The position numbers were made by a program, and so were the translations under genes. A stretch of DNA of 5,154 nucleotides from Legionella longbeachae (GTDB lineage Bacteria; Pseudomonadota; Gammaproteobacteria; Legionellales; Legionellaceae): NCBI GenBank assembly GCA_016191305.1, contig JACPOX010000020.1, positions 1 to 5,154 of the forward strand. Reading direction: 5' to 3'. Below, in pieces: positions 1-5,154 of this stretch. Each line of letters opens with the position of its first letter. The first letter of the stretch is position 1. The notes beneath the pieces are model-generated. The model was not told the DNA's origin and ran no database searches. It worked only from the letters and a program-made list of their open reading frames with translations.

Positions 1-444
1 CATTTCTTTGTCAGTAGCAGGATCATAAATTGTAAATGTTGTACCCCAAAAATTCATGTTTGCTTTGGCTAATTTAGTATAACCATCTCGAGCCCAAATA
101 TCGAAACTAGGGAAAAAGGCAAAAAGTTTTTCATCAGCTGCCCCTAACAAATTATCGTTGTTATCATAAACATCAAAATGGGCAGTTAAAGAAAAGAACT
201 TTGAGCGTGCATAGGCTATTTTATTATCGAAAGGATCAAAAAATTCATACGTTAGTAAAAGACTGAAAAATTTTCTATATAAAGTACCCAGTTTTTGAGT
301 TTTTGTTTCAATATCATAGCTAGTAGTTAAACTTATCCAATGCTCATTGATGTAGAACTCATCAGGAATTTCGGTATTAGTCATCGCAAAACTTGAATTA
401 ATACTTATCAATAATGAAAATAAAATGGCAATTGCATTTTTCAT
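1..444 (-). CDS. Exported LURP-one-related / tubby-like fold protein, 3' end cut by window edge
   Basis: An open frame of 148 codons starts at ATG 444 and runs off the left edge without a stop. Residues 1-20 look like a signal peptide: Lys at 2, a hydrophobic core at 4-15 (AIAILFSLLISI) and a cleavage site SFA|MT after Ala20, so the product is probably periplasmic or secreted. The mature part has short beta-strands with repeated aromatic/Asp turns: FFDPFDNKIAYAR (68-80), FDVYDNNDNLLG (90-101), FDIWARDG (114-121) and FWGTTFTIYDP (132-142). This alternation of 'Y/F-x-D...G' strands is typical of LURP-one-related (tubby C-terminal-like) proteins; the assignment is by eye, not by search. An SD sequence GAGGA lies 4 nt before the ATG. 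The gene follows icmB in the same direction after 112 nt, where L. pneumophila has tphA. Function is unknown. A role in secretion is only suggested by position; it may be an unrelated accessory gene. Confidence 0.8.
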   Translation of the reverse strand, partial: MKNAIAILFSLLISINSSFAMTNTEIPDEFYINEHWISLTTSYDIETKTQKLGTLYRKFFSLLLTYEFFDPFDNKIAYARSKFFSLTAHFDVYDNNDNLLGAADEKLFAFFPSFDIWARDGYTKLAKANMNFWGTTFTIYDPATDKEM

Positions 445-448
445 AGAA

Positions 449-453
449 TCCTC
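449..453 (-). promoter_or_regulatory. Shine-Dalgarno of the LURP-one-like gene
   Basis: GAGGA on the minus strand, 4 nt before ATG 444, supports that start. It is part of GAGGATTCT (453-445), which has an exact complement upstream at 533-525, so it could be masked in a read-through transcript. Confidence 0.6.
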
Positions 454-462
454 AGTCTTAGA

Positions 463-477
463 GTAAAATTATTTTAC
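463..477. repeat. Perfect 7-bp palindrome, possible operator
   Basis: The sequence gtaaaat-t-attttac is a perfect 7-bp inverted repeat around one central base. It lies 19 bp before the start codon of the exported gene and downstream of its candidate -10 box. The position would suit a repressor site, but it is very AT-rich and may be a chance palindrome. A looser pair, gttatt/aataac, lies next to it at 482-487 and 502-507. Confidence 0.3.
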
Positions 478-514
478 ATAAGTTATTCTTTTTAATATAA
501 AAATAACAAAGGGG

Positions 515-520
515 ATTATA
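515..520 (-). promoter_or_regulatory. Candidate -10 box (TATAAT) for the LURP-one-like gene
   Basis: The minus strand reads TATAAT exactly, about 70 bp before the ATG. No good -35 is present at 16-18 bp (the 17-bp position reads TATTTT), so the promoter would be weak or need an activator. A transcript starting near 508 would carry the gene's SD but not its upstream complement at 525-533. Confidence 0.35.
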
Positions 521-556
521 CGTCGAGGATTCTTAAGAAAATATTAAGGACGTTAC

Positions 557-3500
557 CTAATTCACTTTAGCAGGTAAGCTTTTAACATCTGGATTTTTTG
601 AATAAGCTTCAAGAATATCGTTAATCAGTTGTTCTATCATACTTTCTTTCAACTCATCTTCAATCAAGCCAGCTTTCTCCTTCATATTATTTAATCGCGC
701 TTCCAATTCCTTGGCTACTGAACCATTTGGGAACAATGCAGCCAACACACGTCGTGCTTCACCTGGACCTAGGTGGCGGTATAAATGGTTCCTCACGGTC
801 GCATCTTCTGATGTGGTGCTAAAAGCCCATAACTCAACAGGACCTAGAGTCAATGTAAGCAACTGCACGTTCACACCAGTTTTGGTAGCATACTGCGCTA
901 AGAAAGTTGCTCCACCTTGCCTTGGACCATGTACACGAGTACGCAAAGCCGTTTTTGCTGTATCCGATAATCCAAATATTGAAGTAGTTTTATCAATGGC
1001 TTGTGAAGGTCCTGCATCCATAATATAAATCGAGGTAGCAAAATCAATCATTACGGGATCAAAATCATCTACAGACTGTGATAGCAAAGCAATTTGTACT
1101 TTCCATTTACGTCCCTCACGCATATCAATAATCACTTGTTCACGAACAGCAGCAGATTTTGATGTACGATGAAATTCGTCATACACAATACGTTTATGAT
1201 CTTCTCGTATCTCTTGTACTCTTTGTTTATGATATTCTTTATATTGTTCAGGTATATTATTAAGGCTCTCTTCGGTGAGGTAATAATGTCTTGCCATTAC
1301 GTAACGAGCCAACATATACATTACAGCGGTTTGTCTATCAGCTGCATCGCCTCCGCTTTTAGCTACTTCATCAAGGTCAAGGGATACAACACGAGCATCT
1401 CCAATATCAAAACTAGTTACTCGCGACAAAATAGGATATTCGCGAACAGCAGATGAGATCATTCTAGAAAATGCATTAATTAAAGACTCACCCGTAGGCG
1501 CGGTTATTCTTTCATATAAATCTTCAATGGCTGGAGTTCGGCAAATAGATGCTGCATCAGCTAATAAAGGCATTGCATAACGTTGTGCTAACAAGGCTTC
1601 ATGCATAAAACCTGCAGAGTAAAGTGAATCAGTGACTTCCCACCAAGTTGATTTAGAATCACGAACAAAACCTATTTCCTCCAAGATACTGTCGATAAAC
1701 TCCTCTACTCCTGGGGAGTAAGGTGTTGGATTATACTCATCAGCTAGGCTCTTGTATAACTCATCTACCACCATACCGGCAAGATCAGGCATACCATCAT
1801 AAGGTTTTTCTGCGCCCAAAGGTGTTGTTAACAAAGTCATAAAGTTTACTAAAAAAGAACGTTCTAGAGCTGTAGGATAACGACAGCCAAGTTGTGTATC
1901 AAATGGGTTAATTGAGTATTCTGGAGTCATTCTCAAGCGATGATATGCAACCAAATGACGTTTTGATGCAGGTAAAGCTTCTTTCAATAATGAAATAAGT
2001 CCACTACTGGATGGTCCTATATCAATAATAGCGATACGTGGCAAACGCAATAATCCGCCAGATAAGCATAAAGCTAAGTTAGTCGCATTTGATAAAACTG
2101 ATTTACCAGAACCGGGACGTGCATAAACCAAATCAATCCACGTGGTTTGCTCTGTAGATCCTGGTTGGAAAGGCCACGGTTTACCATCAGGTGTTCTGAA
2201 AAGCAGTGCTCCTTTAGCCCAAGGAGATGCAGGACGAGTAATTGGCAGCATGGAAATTACGGCACTTAAAGGTGCGACTGTTGCCACAGCTGTGTTGTTC
2301 AGGGTAGCACCAAGCATACTGGAAACAAAGCCCCCAAAAGGATCGCCACAAATTTCTGAAACATCAGTTGATCCCCAACCTTCAATGGCTTTGACTAGCT
2401 CTGAACTTCGTTGACGTAATAATGGTAATCTGCCTTCAGGCGCCCAAGTTGTCGCAACAACGCGAAGTCTAACTATGGATTCATCGGTATTCAGTTGTAA
2501 GTATTTTAATAAGTTCACTGAATCACTAATCAAACGGTTTTGAGCCGAACTAAAACTTAAAATTGCCGCTAACAAACCTTTAAGTTTGATTGTACCAAGA
2601 CCTTCACTTTCAATTAAAAATGAAATTCTCCACGGAATATGTGAAGGTAATATTCGGGTAAATAACTGAATAAAAGGTCTAAGATCTTTAGGAAATAAAT
2701 CAACATAGGTTGAAGAATAAATTTTATCTCCAACTCTAACTGTTCTTAAATCTAATGCTTCTGCATCGCGTGGTAATACTTGTTTTGCTAAAGAGGGCCA
2801 TAATAAATCAGAAGCATCTCCTTCAAAACTATTAACTTCTCTTACTGTAACTTTATCTCCAGGCAAACTGGCTCGCCAATCATCAGCAGTATAATCCGGA
2901 TCTGCAGTCATACGAATTGCATGTATCGCATCATGAACCTCCAATAACTTGGCAAAAACCTGGAGTGAATCCAAATCATTCATAATGGCACGAACATAAG
3001 CATCATGAGTATCACGTAATTCTGGAACAGCAGCATAGATAGTCTGGCTATTTTTAAACGGGGGGGCTTTACTATCCTTGATCATTTTTAATTTGGCTTT
3101 GTTTGCGGCTTTTAATTGTTCAGATGTCAAATTAAATGGTCGTGTAATCAATACAAAATATAGGCGCTCTTCAGCACAATATTGCGCCATATAATTTACT
3201 CTTTCCTCAAACAAGTCCGATAAATTAAGTTCAAGTCGTTTTGCTGTTGCTGTTGCAGGTCCGTAGGTGTCTTGAATTAACTTTCTTATATTTTGCTTGT
3301 CATGACTAAAATACACTTGCAAAGCATGTCCTGGACGTCCCATAGCAGCTTGAAATGCATTAGTCAGCCCTTCAACTAACATGTCAAATTCATCATTTCC
3401 AGCAAGCGCTGAAATACCTTCAACTTTTAATATGGACACCAAAGAACCATCATGATTAACTAGGACAGTTGGGCTATCAGCTGTCTCTAATTCAATATAT

Positions 3501-3586
3501 GATTCTGTTGTTTGCTTGAGCGATGTACTTAGCCAGGCAAAGAAGGTATCAATTCCTTCAAAAAAAGATTCTGACCAATGCGCCAT
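557..3586 (-). CDS. icmB: Dot/Icm type IVB secretion ATPase IcmB (DotO), VirB4 family
   Basis: Cytoplasmic VirB4-like ATPase that, in L. pneumophila, forms the hexameric energy centre at the base of the Dot/Icm channel and works with the ATPase DotB. The preferred start is ATG 3586: it gives 1009 aa, the known L. pneumophila length, begins MAHWSESFFEG and has GGGGA 5 nt upstream. An in-frame GTG at 3598 would add four residues but has no SD and overlaps that one. Numbering from the ATG, the Walker A is ARPGSGKS (489-496, Lys495). The Walker B is RIVYDEFH with Asp803-Glu804. Then comes REGRKWKVQIALLSQS (823-838), the VirB4/TraG-type segment with a conserved Arg and Gln. The first 450 or so residues are the family's N-terminal assembly domain. 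The C-terminal 50 residues are charged and helical (KELEARLNNMKEKAG), possibly a coiled coil. The frame is intact, and the gene is probably co-transcribed with icmJ. A C7 run encodes APP near residue 175. Confidence 0.97.
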   Translation of the reverse strand: MAHWSESFFEGIDTFFAWLSTSLKQTTESYIELETADSPTVLVNHDGSLVSILKVEGISALAGNDEFDMLVEGLTNAFQAAMGRPGHALQVYFSHDKQNIRKLIQDTYGPATATAKRLELNLSDLFEERVNYMAQYCAEERLYFVLITRPFNLTSEQLKAANKAKLKMIKDSKAPPFKNSQTIYAAVPELRDTHDAYVRAIMNDLDSLQVFAKLLEVHDAIHAIRMTADPDYTADDWRASLPGDKVTVREVNSFEGDASDLLWPSLAKQVLPRDAEALDLRTVRVGDKIYSSTYVDLFPKDLRPFIQLFTRILPSHIPWRISFLIESEGLGTIKLKGLLAAILSFSSAQNRLISDSVNLLKYLQLNTDESIVRLRVVATTWAPEGRLPLLRQRSSELVKAIEGWGSTDVSEICGDPFGGFVSSMLGATLNNTAVATVAPLSAVISMLPITRPASPWAKGALLFRTPDGKPWPFQPGSTEQTTWIDLVYARPGSGKSVLSNATNLALCLSGGLLRLPRIAIIDIGPSSSGLISLLKEALPASKRHLVAYHRLRMTPEYSINPFDTQLGCRYPTALERSFLVNFMTLLTTPLGAEKPYDGMPDLAGMVVDELYKSLADEYNPTPYSPGVEEFIDSILEEIGFVRDSKSTWWEVTDSLYSAGFMHEALLAQRYAMPLLADAASICRTPAIEDLYERITAPTGESLINAFSRMISSAVREYPILSRVTSFDIGDARVVSLDLDEVAKSGGDAADRQTAVMYMLARYVMARHYYLTEESLNNIPEQYKEYHKQRVQEIREDHKRIVYDEFHRTSKSAAVREQVIIDMREGRKWKVQIALLSQSVDDFDPVMIDFATSIYIMDAGPSQAIDKTTSIFGLSDTAKTALRTRVHGPRQGGATFLAQYATKTGVNVQLLTLTLGPVELWAFSTTSEDATVRNHLYRHLGPGEARRVLAALFPNGSVAKELEARLNNMKEKAGLIEDELKESMIEQLINDILEAYSKNPDVKSLPAKVN

Positions 3587-3591
3587 TCCGT

Positions 3592-3596
3592 TCCCC
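3592..3596 (-). promoter_or_regulatory. Shine-Dalgarno that fixes the icmB start
   Basis: GGGGA on the minus strand, with 5 nt to ATG 3586. The alternative GTG at 3598 lies just in front of this site and has nothing SD-like at a usable distance, so the ATG is the likely start. Confidence 0.7.
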
Positions 3597-3619
3597 ACAT
3601 TTAACGTAAGTGCTCAGTC

Positions 3620-3643
3620 AATGACGCCACTTAAGACGTCATT
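3620..3643. repeat. Hairpin in the icmJ-icmB gap (7-bp stem)
   Basis: aatgacg (3620-3626) pairs with cgtcatt (3637-3643) around a 10-nt loop. It lies about 33 nt before the icmB start. No T-run follows it on either strand, so it is not an intrinsic terminator. It might affect mRNA processing or icmB translation, or be chance. Confidence 0.35.
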
Positions 3644-3654
3644 AGCTGAACTAT

Positions 3655-3672
3655 TAGGTTCTCTTGAACCTA
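3655..3672. repeat. Hairpin just after the icmJ stop (7-bp stem, tetraloop)
   Basis: taggttc (3655-3661) pairs with gaaccta (3666-3672) around the 4-nt loop tctt. It begins 5 nt after the icmJ stop codon. The minus strand continues ATAGTTC with no T-tract, so read-through into icmB is expected. Protection of the icmJ 3' end or RNA processing is possible. Confidence 0.45.
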
Positions 3673-3677
3673 CCATT

Positions 3678-4304
3678 TTAAGTTGAAATTTCTTCTAATG
3701 CACTAGCAGCCCATTTCTCAATTTGCTTACGAAATTTTGCCCTTGAAGGCAATAGAAGTATATTTTTAAATAACTTAGCTCTTCTTTCTTCATCAGTTAC
3801 ACCTGCATCAATCATTAACTGACCGAATATTGCAGGATCGCTTGTCCCCTCACCAAATTTTTCTTCCACAAGTTGCGAACGAAACTTGAATCCTCTATAT
3901 ATATTTTGCGCACTGGATTTATAGCCTGTGTCATTAGTAATAGCGCAAAATAATACATGACATAAACTATTTAGTTGTGTTTGGCTTATCTCGGGAAGAT
4001 AAATGAGTGTTCCTCCCCCATAACCACCAACACCAACTGATTCAATAAAAAAGCATTGTGCACAAAAACAACAAGATGTTACCAAGTTTTCGATCTTGTT
4101 ATTAGCGTAGTTATTATCAAGATTAACCACCTCTTGAAACAAACGAGCTTGAAATCCACAAAATCTACATGTATGCCGATCTCTTTGAAACACCTTTTGC
4201 TCAAATGACTTAAATCGTTCATCAATTTTTCTGGCCGAATATAACCGCCACGAACCTGGCGTCGCCATTAATTTTAAATTGAGTTGTTTTTGATCATCCG
4301 CCAT
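3678..4304 (-). CDS. icmJ: Dot/Icm coupling-complex zinc protein IcmJ (DotN)
   Basis: Cytoplasmic subunit of the type IV coupling complex. In L. pneumophila DotN binds the C-terminal tail of the DotL ATPase together with IcmS, IcmW and LvgA, which load effectors. The preferred start is ATG 4304 (MADDQKQLNLKLMATPGSWR), giving 208 aa, the L. pneumophila length. An in-frame ATG at 4319 would add MWAEN and cannot be excluded: SD signals are weak for both (GAG 4 nt before 4304; GAAGAAG 9 nt before 4319). Cysteines at 46, 49, 78, 79, 81 and 84 (CRFC and CCFCAQC) form a zinc-ribbon like that of HNH nucleases, but the catalytic His is absent: VVNLDN stands where HNH proteins have a DH/HH motif. It is therefore probably a structural zinc site and not a nuclease. 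The C-terminal half is strongly conserved (GEGTSDPAIFGQLMIDAG). A 138-bp palindrome sits immediately upstream, and icmB follows in what is likely a two-gene operon. Confidence 0.95.
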   Translation of the reverse strand: MADDQKQLNLKLMATPGSWRLYSARKIDERFKSFEQKVFQRDRHTCRFCGFQARLFQEVVNLDNNYANNKIENLVTSCCFCAQCFFIESVGVGGYGGGTLIYLPEISQTQLNSLCHVLFCAITNDTGYKSSAQNIYRGFKFRSQLVEEKFGEGTSDPAIFGQLMIDAGVTDEERRAKLFKNILLLPSRAKFRKQIEKWAASALEEIST

Positions 4305-4324
4305 ATTCTCGGCCCACATTGAAC

Positions 4325-4462
4325 AGACTTCTTCGGAAACTCTACCACAGAAGAAAATTACTTCGTCGATACAGTGCTCGAATCGTCATGTACTTAGGTA
4401 CACTGCGATTCTGCCCTGCTTTCTCACACTTTACTCTCTGTACCAAGTTTCCGAAAAAGTCT
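4325..4462. repeat. 138-bp imperfect palindromic element between icmD and icmJ (MITE- or REP-like)
   Basis: The ends are 17-bp inverted repeats, agacttcttcggaaact (4325-4341) and agtttccgaaaaagtct (4446-4462), differing at one base. The centre is a second inverted repeat, aatcgtcatgtac (4381-4393) and gtacactgcgatt (4398-4410), with a 4-nt loop. The stretches between are weakly complementary (for example CACAGA against TACAGA), so the whole unit can fold as one long hairpin. In RNA of the minus-strand transcript the single terminal mismatch becomes a U-G wobble, so all 17 end pairs can form. No clear target-site duplication flanks it and it contains no transposase, so it resembles a non-autonomous miniature element or dispersed palindrome. 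The family is not identified. Confidence 0.7.
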
Positions 4463-4468
4463 AATATA
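4463..4468 (-). promoter_or_regulatory. Candidate -10 box (TATATT) for icmJ-icmB
   Basis: The minus strand reads TATATT just outside the palindrome, in the 40-bp AT-rich strip left between the icmD terminator and the element. TTGCCA is nearby but only 9 bp away, too close to be its -35. If used, transcription would start inside the element and place the long hairpin in the icmJ leader. Weak call, made because a terminator upstream implies a promoter somewhere in 4319-4500. Confidence 0.2.
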
Positions 4469-4500
4469 ATAATTTATTGGCAATTATTCGCTAACTACCT

Positions 4501-4537
4501 ATATAAAAGATCCTCTCTCAATTAAGAAAGAGGATCT
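4501..4537 (-). terminator. Intrinsic terminator after icmD
   Basis: On the minus strand AGATCCTCT (4537-4529) pairs with AGAGGATCT (4516-4508). A mismatch and two more pairs lie inside it, and the loop is about 6 nt. The stem is followed by TTTATAT, so with the last stem base there are four T residues. It starts 39 nt after the icmD stop and ends the upstream icm operon before icmJ. On the plus strand the tail is not T-rich next to the stem, so it probably works in the minus direction only. Confidence 0.7.
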
Positions 4538-4576
4538 AGAATTAATTTTACCATTATTATTATAAAAGCAAAGCAC

Positions 4577-4981
4577 TTATGAACCGCTTGTATAAACTGT
4601 ACCTAAAGGTCCAGCAGTTGTACCACCAGTACCAAACATTGTTTGTCCGGTTATCCCTAAAATAGATGGTAAGAACAATAATGCAGCGGCAATAAATACC
4701 AAAGCAATAGGTGTACCGATTGGAATCTGAGTAGGGTTATCTTTGTGCTGTTTAAACTTCATTATGGCACCAATAGAAAATCCTAGTCCAGCCAAATAGG
4801 ATCCTGCTGTTATCAATTTGGTCAAGTTTGTAAATGAGGCTGTTATATTAGATGCCATTTTCCCTATGTCCATACCAGTGTCAGCTAATGCCTCTGGACT
4901 AACTAGAGCTAATACACTAAGGCAAAGCATACTGCTTAACCAATACTTAGAGCTTGATTTATTAATCATTTTACTATTCAC
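4577..4981 (-). CDS. icmD: Dot/Icm inner-membrane protein IcmD (DotP)
   Basis: Small integral inner-membrane component of the Dot/Icm system; its exact role in the channel is not settled. The start is GTG 4981 (134 aa; L. pneumophila IcmD is about 132 aa), backed by GGGGAG 6 nt upstream. An internal ATG at 4969 (Met5) is the alternative. Residues 15-27 are hydrophobic and followed by ALA|DT at 31-35, which looks like a cleaved signal peptide. Two further membrane segments are at about 56-74 (LITAGSYLAGLGFSIGAIM) and 91-108 (PIALVFIAAALLFLPSIL). They are joined by a polar loop KFKQHKDNPTQIPIG (75-89) that is nearly invariant in Legionella. The tail is rich in Gly and Thr. The two-helix hairpin after a signal peptide recalls VirB2-like pilins in topology, but that is an analogy only. 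It follows icmC by 45 nt in the same operon and is closed by the terminator at 4537-4501. Confidence 0.95.
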   Translation of the reverse strand: MNSKMINKSSSKYWLSSMLCLSVLALVSPEALADTGMDIGKMASNITASFTNLTKLITAGSYLAGLGFSIGAIMKFKQHKDNPTQIPIGTPIALVFIAAALLFLPSILGITGQTMFGTGGTTAGPLGTVYTSGS

Positions 4982-4987
4982 CTTATT

Positions 4988-4993
4988 CTCCCC
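4988..4993 (-). promoter_or_regulatory. Shine-Dalgarno supporting the GTG start of icmD
   Basis: GGGGAG with a 6-nt spacer (AATAAG) before GTG 4981, a near-ideal arrangement. The ATG four codons on has only AGGTG about 9 nt before it, which includes the GTG itself, so the GTG start is preferred. Confidence 0.6.
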
Positions 4994-5026
4994 AATTTTA
5001 AATTAATCAAAATCGTGCAAATCACT

Positions 5027-5154
5027 TCACGATGCCCCATACAAAGTATTATTAAGCATCTCTAACGTACCTACAATATTGATTGCTAAAATTCCTCCAA
5101 ATACATGGATTAAACCCTTTCCTGTTCCTCCCGGCTGTTGCCCTTGTGAAGCAG
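5027..5154 (-). CDS. icmC: Dot/Icm inner-membrane protein IcmC (DotE), C-terminal 41 residues
   Basis: The frame enters from the right edge (first full codon at 5152) and ends at TGA 5029-5027. The visible part reads ASQGQQPGGTGKG, then a hydrophobic segment LIHVFGGILAINIVGTLEML and a short tail NNTLYGAS. The Gly/Gln-rich linker followed by a last membrane helix and 'NTLYG' near the end matches the C terminus of IcmC/DotE, a multi-pass inner-membrane protein of about 190 aa in L. pneumophila. The position directly before icmD agrees. Only about a fifth of the gene is present, so nothing can be said about its start or promoter. Confidence 0.88.
   Translation of the reverse strand, partial: ASQGQQPGGTGKGLIHVFGGILAINIVGTLEMLNNTLYGAS

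Larger units (their letters stand above)
445..533 (-). repeat. 9-bp inverted repeat spanning the icmB - LURP-one gap
   Basis: AGAATCCTC at 533-525 (minus strand) is the exact reverse complement of GAGGATTCT at 453-445, which contains the SD of the downstream gene. The arms are 71 nt apart. In RNA that reads through from icmB they could pair and hide the ribosome site. The pairing is seen in the sequence; the regulatory effect is inferred. Confidence 0.4.

Noticed and set aside
477..556. A strong intrinsic terminator after icmB
   Set aside because: TCTTAAGA and AT-rich runs occur, but no GC-containing stem with a T-tail could be drawn on the minus strand.
711..2414. Three plus-strand open frames of 90-105 codons inside icmB (711-1028, 1169-1456, 2142-2414)
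   Set aside because: All lie antisense within the intact, well-conserved icmB frame and have no recognisable domain; they are shadows of its codon pattern.
3620..3672. A terminator between icmJ and icmB
   Set aside because: The two hairpins have short stems and no following T-run, and icmJ and icmB are expected to be transcribed together.
3678..4304. IcmJ as an active HNH endonuclease or part of a defence system
   Set aside because: The metal-binding catalytic histidines are missing and the whole protein matches IcmJ/DotN in its expected operon position.
4319..4525. Open frame of 68 codons on the plus strand, divergent from icmJ
   Set aside because: It runs through the palindromic element and the icmD terminator, its Arg/Tyr/Lys-rich composition looks like read-through of non-coding DNA, and no SD precedes its ATG, which lies inside the icmJ 5' region.
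4818..5006. Plus-strand open frame of 62 codons over the icmD 5' end
   Set aside because: It is antisense to the icmD signal peptide region and to the icmC-icmD gap; its hydrophobic stretches reflect the complementary coding sequence.

Overview
The window is AT-rich, and every gene in it is read from the minus strand. Three of them are components of the Dot/Icm type IVB secretion system: IcmC/DotE (3' end only), IcmD/DotP and the pair IcmJ/DotN - IcmB/DotO. The gene order icmC-icmD-icmJ-icmB, the protein lengths (IcmD about 134 aa, IcmJ 208 aa, IcmB 1009 aa) and the near-verbatim residue runs match Legionella. They point to a Legionella species, probably not L. pneumophila itself, because the gene after icmB is not the tphA/icmF arrangement I know from L. 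pneumophila.

Layout in the direction of transcription (high to low coordinates): 5154-5027 is the last 41 codons of icmC. A 45-nt gap with a strong Shine-Dalgarno (SD) sequence leads to icmD (4981-4577, GTG start). About 40 nt after icmD there is an intrinsic terminator (4537-4501), which closes the upstream icm operon. The rest of the icmD-icmJ gap is an AT-rich stretch with a weak -10 candidate, followed by a 138-bp imperfect palindrome (4462-4325) that ends only 20 nt before the preferred icmJ start. icmJ (4304-3678) is followed by a 91-nt gap holding two small hairpins, then icmB (3586-557). After icmB a 112-nt gap without an obvious terminator carries a consensus -10 box, a short palindrome and a 9-bp inverted repeat that could mask the next ribosome binding site. 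The last gene (444 to beyond the left edge) encodes an exported protein with a probable LURP-one/tubby-like beta-barrel fold.

How the genes work together: IcmC and IcmD are small inner-membrane proteins of the Dot/Icm machine. IcmB is the VirB4-like hexameric ATPase at the cytoplasmic base. IcmJ is the zinc-binding subunit of the DotL coupling-protein complex that receives effectors. The secretion system is well described. The less familiar parts are the palindromic element jammed against icmJ, and the exported LURP-one-like gene with its possible RNA switch next to icmB.
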